From the NCBI GenBank assembly GCA_035048495.1, contig CM068551.1, positions 18,912,248-18,976,247 of the forward strand: a stretch of 64,000 bases of DNA, given 5' to 3'. The position numbers and the translations under genes were made by a program. Origin of the DNA: Euptelea pleiosperma (Eukaryota; Streptophyta; Magnoliopsida; Ranunculales; Eupteleaceae). The notes under the pieces were generated by a model. The model was not told the DNA's origin. It was given only the letters and a program-made list of their open reading frames with translations, and searched no databases. The stretch's first letter is position 1; each line of letters opens with the position of its first letter. Of the stretch, positions 23,571 through 36,400 are shown piece after piece.

Positions 23571-23788
23571 TGTAGAAGTTTGAGTTTATTGATAAAACTT
23601 TGGTGATTACATTGACCTACTCAAAAGCTCTTATATAGAGCATTACAAAAATTCAAAACAGGAAGAAAATCTTAATCAAATCAAATCTAATCCTAATTGA
23701 GATTTGATATTATCATAACCTTGTAATAAAATATACCATATCAGTATTGGTGAATCTCACATAATTTATTGTAATATATTCTCTAATA
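23571..23788 (-). repeat. 3' LTR of the non-autonomous element (218 bp)
   Basis: Begins TGTAGAAG and ends CTCTAATA. It shares long blocks such as CATTGACCTACTCAAA and AATCAAATCAAATCTAATC with the right LTR. Confidence 0.78.
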
Positions 23789-25216
23789 TTCCTCCTCAAA
23801 TTCATGGAGATTGGAAAACAATGATCATCGTGAGTTTGTCGAAATCGAGTGCCGTTGAAGAATATTGTCGCCATTTTAAATGTATCAGGATACTAGTAGT
23901 AATCCATAATGGTCACGCGGGATCTTGTCCCGTAGAAATCTTCAATTTAGGCTAGACCAAAACCCGTTAAATATTAATACGGAAAAGGGCTTCATTGTGC
24001 CAAGATGCATGTGGGCATATGTTTGCCTCATAGGCTTGGGATTTATGAGTCCTCAAGCAATGAAGTGTGTGGGCCTCTTTTGGACCTCACAAGAAGGGTA
24101 TGGGGACCTCTTTTTGGGCCGCACTTGTGTGTGCCTCTTGTAGGTATCGCTGGTTTGAGGCTCTTCTGGACCAAGGAGAGTGGGTGGGCACTTAGTGCCT
24201 AATGTGAGCCTCTTTTGGATCTCACGGGCTTGGGATTTAAAAGTCCACAAGCAAATCCATCTCTCTCTCTCTCTCTCTCTTAGCCAACAAATTTTGGGCT
24301 TGAGCATAAATAAACTAGGGTCTATCTTGGGCCAACTAGGCTTGGGTCTCTTATGGGGCTACAAATAAAGCAAATCCCTTTATCTTTATCTTTTTTCCTT
24401 TTTTTTCTTTCAACTGACTCACAAGTGAAAGAGGGGGTTTAGTGAGTTGGGTTTTCAACCACGACAAGTTGCCATTTGGTTTCAAAATTGGCAAGCTCAA
24501 TGGAAGATTCACGGTGATAGTGTAGGCACCAACGGCAAAGGGTACATCAACATCAACAAAGAAGATGGCATGAAATAATGACATGGGTGAGCTATTGGCA
24601 AGGGCACGGGTGGAGGCAGTTGGTGGCACCGCTGGAGGTGACAAAGCAAGCATCACAGGAGGGGCCTGCGACTGTACTTCAGCAGTGGTAGCTACAGTTG
24701 CATTAGTGGCATCGGCAATGGAGGTGGCACACAATGGTGGTGTCGACTGCATCTTCATCTTCTTCCTTTTTTGTTTATTTACCCGATCCAAAGGTGAAGC
24801 AATAACAAGAGGGGTTGGGAAACAAACGAGAGAAAAGGGTTTCGTTTCGGGTTTAAAAAATACTTGAAGAAGAAGGTCGTTGGTAGAGGAAGTTATGGTG
24901 GTAGCGATGGCAACAATGGTGACAATGGTAGCTTGTTGTGGTGGTGATTGGTTCCGACAATGGTGGAGCAATAATGATAGCTAGAGCAGCAATCGAGAGA
25001 TAATGGGGTTCGATCAAAGATGATGTGAAACAGCGATGACAACGGAGATCTTGGCCTGGACAACGATGTTGATGGAGCTCCTTATTTCATGCTGATTTTT
25101 TTGAGACCCTACTATGGTGGTTGAATATGGTGTGTGAGATGGAATAGAGGTTGAAAGAGGAGCCGAACTATAAGCTTTTAGAAATAAACATAAACCTACA
25201 AGGAGCAGAGGTCCAT

Positions 25217-25446
25217 GATGACAAGGTCATAAATGCATATGTGTGGAAGGGCTAATATACGTGCCCCGCGGGATTTAGTCAAGTGCTCTAAGAGGCTCAG
25301 ATACCCAGGTACCAAAAAAATTATGACAAAGTCAGAAATGCATATGTGTGGAAGGGCTAATATACGTGCCCCGTGGGATTTAGTCAAGTGCTCTAAGAGG
25401 CTCAGATACCCAGGTACCAAAAAAATTATGACAAAGTTAGAAATGC
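25217..25446. repeat. 105-bp tandem repeat
   Basis: A unit containing GCATATGTGTGGAAGGGC occurs twice and partly a third time with a period of 105 bp (starts at about 25231 and 25336). The two full units differ at only a few bases. Confidence 0.85.
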
Positions 25447-25575
25447 TTGATGGTTTTGTTTGAAAAATTGGAGATGGAAATCAGGGCATGCTAGATGGGC
25501 AGCAGTGATGTCACCTGCCGGGAGGACACCAGACCAATAGGAGAGATCACTGAAGCATAGGTTGTTAGATGACCT

Positions 25576-25587
25576 ATTTTGATACCA
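25576..25587 (-). other. primer binding site of the non-autonomous element
   Basis: The minus strand reads TGGTATCAAAAT directly beside the right LTR; the first eight bases match initiator tRNA-Met. Confidence 0.65.
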
Positions 25588-26267
25588 TGATAGAAAATGA
25601 ATATGTTGATAAAACTTCGGTAATTACATTGACCTACTCAAATCTTTTATATAGAGCATTACAAGGATTCAAAACATGAAAGAAATCCTAATCAAATCAA
25701 ATCTAATCTTAATTGAGATATGATATTGTAATATTGCCCCTGACCCACACCAATATGATATTGTCCGCTTTGGGGTCATCCTCCTCACAATTTTGTTTTT
25801 CTCTATGAAAAAGGCATCATACTAGATAGGGTCAAGCTTTACTTTATAACCAGGGCTCCGAACGTTCTCTTGTTTAATGTGAGACTAAACTCAAGCACTT
25901 ACCTGTCATTCTACCCAGCAACCCTGGCGTGGCGCATTGACTAGGTCTTGACATTCACCCCACTCGACAATATGAGATGTCATCGGCTCTGATACCATTT
26001 GAGAACGTCCCTGACCCACACTGGTATGGTATTGTCTGCTTCGGGGTCATCACCCTCACGGTTTTGTTTTTCTCTACGGAAGGCCTCATACTAGATAGGG
26101 TCAAGCTTGCCTTTATGGCCCAGGCTCCGAACATTCTTTTGTCCGATGTGGGACTAAACTCCAGCACCTATTTGCCATTCCACCCAGCAACCCCCGCGTG
26201 GTGCACCGACTAGGTCTTGACAGATATGATGTATCTCACACAATTTATTGCAATATATTATCTAATA
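25588..26267 (-). repeat. 5' LTR, interrupted by a TRIM
   Basis: Begins TGATAGAAAATG and ends ATCTAATA. It is 680 bp only because a 496-bp TRIM plus its 5-bp duplication sits inside; without them it is close to the 218-bp left LTR. Confidence 0.78.
25727..26222 (-). mobile_element. complete TRIM (496 bp) nested in an LTR
   Basis: Two LTRs (25727-25953 and 26000-26222, about 225 bp each, TG...CA on the plus strand with GGTCTTGACA ends) flank only about 46 bp. That spacer holds a canonical primer site, GCTCTGATACCA on the plus strand (25986-25997), and a purine tract, GAGTGGGGTGAA on the minus strand, next to the other LTR (25954-25965). The target duplication is GATAT (25722-25726 and 26223-26227). 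Size and layout fit terminal-repeat retrotransposons in miniature. Confidence 0.92.
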
Positions 26268-26272
26268 GTACT

Positions 26273-27155
26273 AACATAAGAAGTCTTTATGAAACACTAG
26301 TGGTTTAGCCAGACATGACACCTTGGACTACCAAGACATCCTTCACCCTAAGTGGACTTAATTGGCTTAAACAAAATTCAGTCGAGACCATTTGTAAGCG
26401 CTTACCACTCCATCCTCGGCTTAAACTAAATCAACATCAGCTCGGCCTATGCTGACCAACCTAATAAGGAATAATCAACTTCTCATCATTCTCCTTCACT
26501 TATATATTTTAGATCAACTACAGTAGACAATACCAACTTGTCATGCAAACAACTCAACGAACTTTATACTGAATAATACGTGTCACTCCGACTCATATTC
26601 AAATCAAGTAACAAGTCAAATAGTTTTACTACTTACTATCCCAACCCTATAAATAAGACCCACAATTCAAGTATGAGAAGTTTTTTAGATTTTGAAAACT
26701 TTAATCAGATACTTTGAACTAAGATGTCTTGACTATTTGAATACAAATTCGTCAAAAAAAAAAATTATATAGGTACCTCTTGACAGTACATATATTTTGA
26801 TATAGTCCATCGTCAATTTTTTCTCTAAGGAAAGAATTAATTAGAGAACGTAGAAAAAGAAAAATTGTTTAAAAACTAAATTACCCCTGAAGTTGCGTAT
26901 AGACTAAAGTACCATTTAAAAAGTGAAAAAGATTAAAAATTAAGAAATATAACATGGGCATTGTCGGAAAAGGAAGTTTTTTATTTTATTTTTGGCAGGG
27001 GTGACGTGTGCTTTGACATAAAAAAACCGAAGAACCCCTGCTTGTGAATAATTTAAAGAAAATAAAATAAACAAAAATAAGGGCATTTCTAGGAATATAA
27101 AAATCAGCGTTACTAATGAACTAAGGCTTTCATCCATTAATAAGTAGAATTGATT
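26273..27155. other. no gene recognised
   Basis: AT-rich sequence. No terminal repeats, coding fragments or RNA boxes are recognised. Confidence 0.45.
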
Positions 27156-27468
27156 GGGATGGGATATTCACGCCAACGTTTTTGCTCAACAAACCCACTT
27201 AACAAAAAAATTACAAATCTATCCCTTGTTTTTCACTCTCACCATCCACCCTAAAAAACCCTAAAAGAATAACAAGAAGAAGAGGAAGAGGAGGAGGAAG
27301 TCGCCGCCACCACCTCTCCCTCTTTCTTTCTCTCTTTCTCTCCCTCACTCTGCATTTTCTCTTCTTCTCTCTTCATCTCTCTCGCTCTTTCTCTCCCTGC
27401 ATTCTTTCTTTCTTGCTCTCTCCCCCTCCCTCCTTCTCTCTCTCTCTTTAGGCCTCGGGCTGCCGAGG

Positions 27469-27514
<46 letters not shown>

Positions 27515-27701
27515 AACTGACCAGTGGCAGAAGTTCTTCCTCCTCCTCCTCCTACGTGGTCTGTATGTTTTATTTTTGTTTGTTTTGGTGGGTGGGTGTT
27601 AAGAGTGACTTGGGCGTAGAGAGTTACGAATGAATTTTATGTGGGGTTTAGTGAGTAAGTGGGTTTGCTGAGCGAAAACACGAATGTGAATATCCTGTCC
27701 C
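27156..27701. mobile_element. inverted-repeat element with a central CT/GA hairpin
   Basis: The left end GGGATGGGATATTCACG is mirrored at the right by GTGAATATCCTGTCCC. The match continues inward through CAACAAACCCACTTA and its counterpart CAGCAAACCCACTTA for about 45 bp per arm. Between them lie a CT-rich block (27310-27450), a perfect hairpin GGCCTCGG-gctg-CCGAGGCC (27451-27470) and a GA microsatellite (27471-27511). Flanks match only loosely. Confidence 0.6.
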
Positions 27702-29639
27702 AATAGATATTATACTTTTCCTATAGAATATGCAAGTCTTACTAAATCTATAAAAAGTTCAACCCCATATATAATACTTTTTAAAAAGTAATTTTTATAT
27801 TATACACGAACTTGGTAACTATGTTCCTAACCAAGGATTGGGTCAAATATCCTTGGGTCAGTGGGCCCAAAAGAATGTGTAATGTGGCATATTGGGAGAG
27901 GAAAAGTGGAGAGCATCGACACATCGATCATTTTGAATGCGCGCTTATTTTAGGTCGATACCGTTGTTCATTTCAAAAGTTTGATACATCCTCCCCTTAA
28001 AATGCCACGACCCCTCAATAAAAATCAGACTGATTAGTGGTTTTTTTGGCTGTTGGATTTAAGCAACTTTTCATCATGGGCTTCATGAATATATAGGCAT
28101 GTGATGGGTTAAAAGTCCATTGATCAAAATGTCAAATCCAACAGTTATGAATCAACAGTCAAGTTGATTTCTTCAAAATATTTTGAAGAAATCAAATCTT
28201 TGATGCAGAAGGTTGATTTAAAAGTTTAATAAAAAGAGTATAATAAAAATGTCATGTGGCACACTATTTGGGGCCCACTGGTCCTTTAGATGTTGGACCC
28301 TCTTGGTGGACCTATATCCAAAATCAGCTTGATCAGTGATCACTCTTATTGAATTTGAACATTTTGTTTTTATGATGGGCTTTTTACCATCTATAAGCCT
28401 GTTCATAATGGAAAAAAGAAATACTTGAATCCTGGAAAACGTAGTATGCAAATGCGACCAAAAGGGGACATGTAACATTAATTAATTAAACTTCCTTTTA
28501 ACCGGCTTTGCTGTCACTTTCTGATTGTATTTGCATACTAGATTTTTGCTTTTAAGTCCAATAGATAGAAATCCATGCGGAAGATGACTATTGCAAGGCA
28601 GGCCTGTCAGCACCTGGGCCAAATATTGATGGTGTCAGTGGGCCAAAAAAGTGTGCGACGTGTCATTTTGAGGATGGGAATAAATCTTTGATGACCGACA
28701 ATCATGATAGATCATAGTATGAGCCACGTGCAAAACTCTTAGAGATCACAGATATGTATGAATGTTTGGCCCATCCCTAGGTGGATCTGTTAAGACCCAA
28801 ACCAATACACCAATCGCACCTAGGTAATAGAGGGTGCGAAAGCTGAAGTCTTAATCTTTAGGATCATAACATTCCACCACACTTTCAAAGCCGATGTCTC
28901 GGTGGCCCACTTTGAGGAGGCTGTCACACTGATACCCCTCTTTTCTCACTTTTTTGTGAGTAGGCCTTCCACATATCTATTTTCAATACCCCTATTTTCT
29001 CTTTTTGAGCGAGCATCCGGGTAGTCCTTTCCCATGTTGATCCTCACATGACTTGACCCGTGACATGTAGAAAGCTTAAGTCTTAACCTTTGGGATCGTA
29101 GGAGAATTTATATATCAAAATATGAGTAAAACTTTTGATTACAATGGCCTCTCATTGAAGCCCGTAACAGTCAATGAGGTCTTGGCATATACTTGAGTGT
29201 TTTTTCACGTACCCCTGTGCTCTTTTTGCTTTTGCAATAAAAAATCTTAAAAAACACTCACATGAGTAAGTGGCGAAAAACACTTGAGGTATGTGGTGAG
29301 CACTCATTGGCTATCACGGGCTTCTGCTGTCATCAATACTCCCAACATATCAGCATGATTAGTGATATCTAACCTCTTGATTTGACTACCCAAATAATGC
29401 TCCAATCCCACTATTAAAAATAAATCCATGAAAAAGACTCTAATCTTGACGAGTAGATGTCACTAATCAAGTTGATTTGTGGTCTGTAAATCAACCTAGG
29501 GATGACCTACACGTCCATGAGGTCAGTGGTGAGTAACTCAAGTGAGGGACGTCCATCATTGTTCCGACCAATGTATGAGCCACGTGGCACACTCTTAGTG
29601 ATCACTGACTATGGATGTTTGGATCAACCCTAAGTGGAG
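27702..29639. repeat. worn family X MITE remnants
   Basis: Blocks typical of family X recur: CTGATTAGTG (28028), GATCAGTGATC (28330), GAGCCACGTG (28719 and 29577), CAGCATGATTAGTGAT (about 29352) and CACTAATCAAGTTGATT (29461). Complete ends are not definable. A repeated pair near 28842 and 29072 (AAGTCTTAA..CTTT..GGATC) may be another small element. No genes. Confidence 0.5.
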
Positions 29640-29824
29640 GAGAAAATTTTTTAAGAGCAGGATTCGTTGAAGCCTCGATCATGCGCTAATGATCGAGCGC
29701 CAAATATACCATGTTTACTTTTAATTTAAAAAAAAAACCATATCCTAAACCGAGGTACACGTGGCATGGGATCATTGGGCGCATGATCGCCTTTAAAAAA
29801 TTCTGCCACTTCAAAAAATTTCTC
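29640..29824. mobile_element. family Y MITE inserted in a family X copy
   Basis: Ends GAGAAAATTTTTTAAGAGC and CACTTCAAAAAATTTCTC. Flanks TAAGTGGAG and TTAGTGGAC (7 of 9) derive from the CCTAGGTGGACCTAC block of the host family X copy. Confidence 0.75.
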
Positions 29825-29963
29825 TTAGTGGACCTACAGACCAATAATTGGCTTGATTAGTGAGGTGTTGGAGTCGTTTTCATGGGTTGATTTTTAACCG
29901 TGGAATTTGAGCATTATTTGGACCTGGGTACAAAGATCCAAAGGTTTGAAATCACTAATAAGG

Positions 29964-30190
29964 GAGTAAAATTTCGGTCACAGCAACATGAACCACGTGG
30001 CACACTCTTACTGGATGATAACCGTATGGATGTTTGACAAATCTCTAGGTGGACCTACAAACCAAAAATAATCCTTTCAGAGATTTCTAACCATTGGATT
30101 GAAGTTATTTTCATGGGTTTTAACCGTAGGAATTTGAGCATTATTGATCGTTATTTGGGTGCAAAGATCGCTGTGACCGAAGTTTTACTC
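29964..30190. mobile_element. family X MITE, 227 bp, nested in another X copy
   Basis: GAGTAAAATTTCGGTCACAGC at the left mirrors GCTGTGACCGAAGTTTTACTC at the right. Flanks are CTAATAAGG and CTAATCAGG (8 of 9 identical). The surrounding sequence is the arm of a second X element ending at about 30310. Confidence 0.82.
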
Positions 30191-30453
30191 CTAATCAGGC
30201 TGTTTTTTGGTATGTAGGTAAGGTTTGTGGTCTCTAGCAGCCTGCCACATGGCTCACACTGTGGTCCGTCATCAACGTTAATGACGGAATCCGTCATCAA
30301 AGTTTTACTCGAATTTTTTTCCCACGACGAAAGTAAAGTTTTTTTTATTCGAACTCGGCAATTTCGATCTCTTGACGATTTCAGCCGTTGTTTAACTCAG
30401 TCCGGCCAAGTTTCTAGCGAATTCGACATTTTTCCGTCAATCAGGAGGGAGAG
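30191..30453 (+). promoter_or_regulatory. promoter and leader of the ASCH gene, abutting a MITE arm
   Basis: The right arm of a family X MITE (GCCACATGGCTCAC, CATCAAAGTTTTACTC) ends at about 30310, only about 145 bp before the start codon. The remaining leader contains no clear TATA box. The sequence before the ATG at 30454 is GGAGGGAGAG. Confidence 0.5.
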
Positions 30454-33400
30454 ATGGGCGGTAGAACTCCCGGGAACAACAGAAACCCTTGCCTGACCAT
30501 GCATCAGCCATGGGCATCGCTGCTCGTGTACGGCATCAAGCGCATCGAAGGGAGATCTTGGCCCGGTCCTATCAGAGGTAGTAACATAAACCCTAGACTT
30601 CATTCCAAAACCCTAGAGAATGGTATCTGTTCTTGAGCTTATAGGAATCCTCTTGAGCTCACTCAGTTTTTTCTGTTGTTGTTTTCTTTTGGTCTGATGA
30701 GTTTAAATTTCTGTATTTCTTATGTTCTCTCCCTAAGATCACTCACTAACAGTGGAGACAAGTTAGTGGTCGTTAAGGATGCCAAAAACTTTATGATGTT
30801 GGGGTCGTTAAAGTGCGAAAACATAAATATTGTCGAATTTAGTTTGGTAAGTGTTATGACCAGAAACTGAATAAGGGCTTAGCTTTCCCCTCCACTATCA
30901 CCTTGGTGCTTTTGGAGTATTGGTTAGGTTCCTTTCCCAACAGTAAGCTTTGTTCTAGGATTTAGAAGCTCACCCCAAAACTCAAAAGTTGGATTTTTAG
31001 GTTATGGACATAAATATTTGTGATGAAAGTGAAAAAAAAAAAAAAAAAATGAGGAGTGCTAGTAAGCAACCCTTTGATGGAGTTGCACAGATCAAGGTTT
31101 AAAGGGGACCGTTATAACGGCGGTATAATGGACTGGGGGCGTTACCGTTTTTTTTTCCGTTATAACGAAAAAAACGCTCAGGGGCAAAAACGGAAAAAAC
31201 GGGAAAATAACGGAAAAAATGGCGCTGAAATTCAAATTTTGAATTTTAAAATTTGAATTTCAAATTTTCAAAACTGGAAAATAGCGGAATATAACAGAAA
31301 AATAATGGAAAATAACGGAAAAAAACGAAAATAACGGCCGTTTTTTTCAAAATTTTTCAGAAAATAACGGTCGTTATTTTCGTTATAACGGAAAATAACG
31401 GCCGTTATTTTCTGGGCGTTTTAACGGTCCATAATGTAACGGGGTAGGTCTGAATTCGTTATAACGGCTGTTATTTTTGTTATAACGACCGTTTTTTAAA
31501 CCTTGGCACAGATGCAACCCGTAGAAGACAAGAAATATGTATATATTTTAATTTAGAGGTGTGGTTCTCGAGGCAGTTTTCCTGTCTTTTGTCGGGTTGC
31601 ATCTGTTCAACTCCATTAAGGCTGTGTTTGTTCACTGAGAACCAAGGTTTAAAAAACGACCGTTATAACGAAAATAACGGCCTTTGTAACGGATTCGGAC
31701 CTACCCTGTTACGTTATGGACCGTTAAAACGCCCATTATAACGAAAGTAACGGCCGTTATTTTCCGTTATAACGAAAATAATGACCGTTATTTTCTGGAA
31801 AATTTTGTGAAAAAAAAACGGCCGTTATTTTCGTTTTTTTCCATTTTTCTGTTATATTCCGTTATTTTCCATTTTTGAAGTTTTGAAATTCAAAATTTAT
31901 ATTTTTTCCGTTTTTGCTACTGAGCGTTTTTTTTCATTACAACGGCCGTTATAACGGAAAAAACGGTAACGCCCCCAGTCCGTTATATCGTTATAACGGT
32001 CCCCTTTAAACCTTGCTGAGAATTACACTTTGCGCAGGACTAAAATGAGCGCAAGGTTGGAGTTGCTCAATATCGAACTTGCACAAATATGCGTTTAAAG
32101 TGTTTGGTTGAAAAATAAAGTGTTAGATAAGAATATATTACATACATCGCACATGTGTGGGAGCTTGTTGCACCGTGGTCTAAAATAAACATGCGGTGCA
32201 CTTGTATTCACCCTACATCAAGTCACTTTGTATATCAAGTGGGTCCCACATGCTAGATGGGCCCCCACGTGCCACATGGCAGTGTATCCAGGTCATACGA
32301 GTCATGAGGGCCCCACATGTTATGTAGTTCAAATAACATGTGGGTCCCACATGCCAAATGGGTCCCACGTGTTATGTCCCATCATATTTAGGTGGGCCCT
32401 AGATGCTAGGTGCCACAACAACCCCCCGCATAGAGACACACGTGCGTGACACGTGTCAGTATATCAAGGCCGAACACATCATTAGGCCCCCATGCCAAGT
32501 GGGTCCAACGTATTATATGATCAACATAGTAAGTGAGGCCCACATGCTAGGTGGGCCTCCACATGCCATGTGCCAATGTATCAAAGTCCCATGTGATATA
32601 TGATTCGGTGAATGTACACCAAATTATGGAGGGTGGGAAATTTTTATTTGTGAAGGTGTAACAACACGATTCTCAGGGGGAGGGGGTGTGAAAATGTTTT
32701 CCAAAGAAGGTACACTTTTGACTTCCCAAGCAACAACGGAACTTGTGCAACTTCGTGAAACAAACGCGCCAAAAGCATGAAAGTCATGCAAGCTTTGTTA
32801 TCGCGCACTCAATAAACAAATGTGGCCCATATCCAGTCTTCGGGTAGAGGGACACATGATAAGGGAGGAGGAGGAGATAAGGGAAAGGGTAGTACATCAC
32901 TACTTCCATCAGTACAAAGAGCCATACACTTTCCGGCCAAAGGTGGATGGGTTACTGTGGGTGCCGTATTTTCCAGCAAGTCGAATATGGACGCGTGTCT
33001 CTGGCTTATCACGTGCGGTTTCGAATAAACGACGCGTGTTAGTAGACAGCACGCGAAAGTAAATGCGCCGGAGTCATCATTAGGAGCCATTAAAACTGTC
33101 CATCGTGTCACATACCTTCCATTAATTGGAAATGCCATGTGTCATGATGGAATGATCGACACATAGAGGTGATGCTAACAGAATGCATTAACATCTCAGC
33201 CTTTAATATGTCGGGAAGCATTCAATCTTGCCCGGCATAGTTATTATTGACAATTCGGTTGCCGGGATCTATTTCAATATCATCCCGACAAGATCAACAT
33301 ATTTACTTGCCGGGGTCTATTTCAATTTCATCCCGGCAAAGTTCTATGATTTGTTGGATGACTGTATCCCGACAAGATCAACAGACTACTTGACGGGATC

Positions 33401-36400
33401 AATTTCAACACATCCCGACAATATCAACAGATTTACTTGCCGGGATCCATTTCGATATCATCCCGACAAGGTCATATGACTTGTTGAAGGATTATCCCGA
33501 CAAGATCAACAAACTTATTTGACGGGATCTATGTCCATATCATCCCGGCAATACTGGATGAGATCAATTGTCTTACGTGGCAGGATCTCCTATGTACGAG
33601 GTAAGTATTCTGAGCACCCTCAGTTTCTTAACCAATGAATATTAGCCACGTGGCCGTTAGTTGAATTATCATGAATTCGATATCTCCTTGTCCAAATACC
33701 TGACACGGAGGATGCCACCTCAGTATCACTTCAGTTATTTCAGGTATAACCGAATCAAGGAAGTCAAGATTTAAACCGACAGATTCTGTTTTATAACAGA
33801 ATCTATCTGAGTCATCGTTGACTGATAATGACTAGACACGTGGAAGGTGAGTCACGCCAGTTCTAAGGTTATAAATATGAGACCTTCAGAACTGAAAAGA
33901 GATCTTGCTCTCCAGATCCAGATAGCCTAAACTCTGAAACTTTTTACTATTTTCGTGGAACCTGTTACATTTCCTATACTGACTTGAGCGTCGGAGCCTT
34001 GTCAACAGGTACAACCAAATCTCATCTGGAGATCATCCTATTCTTCGCAGAGGAACAAGCAGTTTCATCCTGGAGCATCAGAATCGTTCGATCATCACCA
34101 AAATCCGAATCGTCTGACCTCGAAGATTGTGTGGGTTAGATCAGATATTTTTCCCCCACAGTTACAGTTTGATCGTATCAACAGAGAGCAAAAGTCGTGG
34201 CTGGAGCGTCCTGTGGAAGAAGAGGAGATCGTTAAGGCCATTAGTGACCTTGGAGGAGATTGAGCCCCAGGACCAGATGGTTTCTCTCTGGCGTTCTTCA
34301 GGAGATGTTGGGACATCATCGGGAAAGATTTCATGAAGGTGGTCAAGGAGTTTGAGGAGGAAGCTATTTTGGACAGGTGTCTGAATAGTACTTTCATTAC
34401 CTTGGTCCCGAAAAAGGAAGGAGCGGAGTCGTCGGTAGATTTTCGGCCCATAAGCCTGGTGGGCAGCACTTATAAGATAATCTCCAAAGTGCTCGCCTCT
34501 AGAATGAAGGAGGTTATGGGGAATATTATCTCCTCTCCTCAAGGCGCTTTCGTCAAGGGAAGACAAATTTTAGATGGGGTCTTGATTGCAAACGAATGCA
34601 TTGATTCTAGAATTGGAGAAAAGAGCAAGGGCATCGTTTGTAAGATCAACATGGAGAAAGCCTACGACCACGTGAGCTGGAAGTTCCTAGACTATTTACT
34701 TGATAGAATGGGGTTTGGATGGAAATGGATTCGCGTGTGTATCTCGACGGCTACGTTCTCAATCCTAGTAAATGGCGTTCCGGCTTGTTATTTTGGGAGC
34801 TCTAGGGGGTTGAGGCAAGGGGATCCCCTATCCCCTTTCTTATTCATTTTAGTGGTTGAAGCTTTGAGCAGAATGATTAGGAGGGCGTCGGAAGGGGGTA
34901 AGTTTGAAGGGTTCCTCTCGAGTAGTAGAGGCCCTTGTGTCACTCATCTACAGTTCGCCGATGACACGATTATTTTCGCTCAGGACTCCCATGAACAGTT
35001 GAGGCACATTCGTTGTGTCTTGAGATGTTTCGAAGCGGTTTCAGGTTTAAGCATTAATTTGGTCACAAGCGAAATGTATGGGGTTGGTGAGGTGACGGAT
35101 CTGAGAGTTCTAGCAAAGACCCTGGGATGTAAAGTTGGTAGACTTCCCACGACATACCTTGGGCTCCTGTTGGGGGCTAAGCATAAATAGAAGGCTATTT
35201 GGGATCCAGTGGTGGAGAGATTCGGAAAGAGACTGAGCGGATGGAAGAAGAAGTATCTCTCTAAAGGAGGGAAGATTACTCTAATCAAGAGTACGCTATC
35301 TAGTCTGCCCATATACTACCTCTCCCTGTTTTCCATTCCGGCGAGCGTGGCGAAGGATTTGGAGAAGAAGATGAGAGACTTTTTGTGGAACGATAAGCAG
35401 GACAATCACAAGATCCACCTGGTGGACTGGGCTAGGATTTGTAAGCCCAAGGAGGAAGGTGGTTTAGGATTTCAGTGCCTAAGAGAGATGAACGACGCCC
35501 TTTTGGGGAAATGGCTTTGGCGCCTTGGCGAAGAAGAAGATAGCTTGTGGGGGTTGGTCAGCCGGAAAGTATGGAGTTGAGTGGATAGGTGGAGAAGGGG
35601 CATTTGTTACTCAGTCTTATGGGTGTAGCCTTTGGAAAGGCATCTGGAAGGTGGTGGACCACTTTAGCAAAGGGATCCAGTTTAAAGTGGGGAAAGGTGA
35701 TAAGATTCGATTCTGAGAGGACACTTGGTGTGGTGATGTACCACTCAGAGATTCTTTCCAATCCTTATACCTCTCTCTGATCTACAAAAGACTAAGATCC
35801 AGGATTGCACTGTAGTTAGGGAGGGGGTGTCATCGTGGCGACTAGGGTTCAGAAGGAATCTGAACGACTGGGAAGTGGAAAGCCTGGCCATCTCGTCAGA
35901 GGCGGACGAAAGATATTGGAGATGGGAACGCAATGGTATGTTTTCTATCAGCTCGTTTTACCTCCATCTCAGTAGTCTGGGCCGGATTCTCTTCCCTGCA
36001 GCTAGGGTGTGGGGGGCACCTATTCCGACGAAGGTGAAGTTCTTCTTCTGGACCACTATCTTGGATAAGATTCAAACGGTTGACCACTTGCAGAGGAGGG
36101 GGATGATGATCCCCAATAGGTGTTCCTTGTGCAAATCAGAGGGGGAGGACATGGATCACTTGATGCTGCATTGTCTTTTTTCTCACTCCATCTAGACTGC
36201 TTGGTTCTCCATCTTTGGAATCTCCTTTGTAATGCCGAAGCAAGTGGGTGCGTTTTATGACTCGCTGGAGTTAGGGGTGTTTTTGGGTAGAGAAGGGTAC
36301 CTTTGGAGAATCCTTCCGTTTGCCATTATGTGGGCCATTTGGAAAGAGAGGAATCGATGCATCTTTGAAGGGGAGGAGGCATACCTCCCGAGGGTCATGT

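Larger units (their letters stand above)
23571..26267 (-). mobile_element. non-autonomous LTR retroelement (LARD-like), minus strand
   Basis: Two LTRs (23571-23788 and 25588-26267) enclose about 1.8 kb. The flanks are the 5-bp duplication GTACT (23566-23570 and 26268-26272). A primer-site-like TGGTATCA stretch abuts the right LTR and a purine tract (GAATTTGAGGAGGAA, minus) abuts the left one, so transcription runs leftward. The interior has no gag or pol homology; its 206-codon minus-strand frame (24971-24351) is low-complexity Ala/Pro/Thr-rich and not recognised. Confidence 0.8.

Noticed and set aside
24351..24971. 206-codon minus-strand open frame
   Set aside because: It lies inside a non-autonomous LTR element, is low-complexity Ala/Pro/Thr-rich, and has no recognisable domain or supporting context.
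32809..33138. 109-codon minus-strand frame in the ASCH intron
   Set aside because: It overlaps plus-strand frames of similar length and has no recognisable motif.
33240..33590. CRISPR-like regularly spaced repeats
   Set aside because: Units are imperfect, spacers are themselves repeated, and the DNA is plant nuclear; they are U3 tandem repeats of an LTR.
34095..34566. minus-strand frames of 124 and 134 codons
   Set aside because: They are antisense shadows of the LINE ORF2 RT region.
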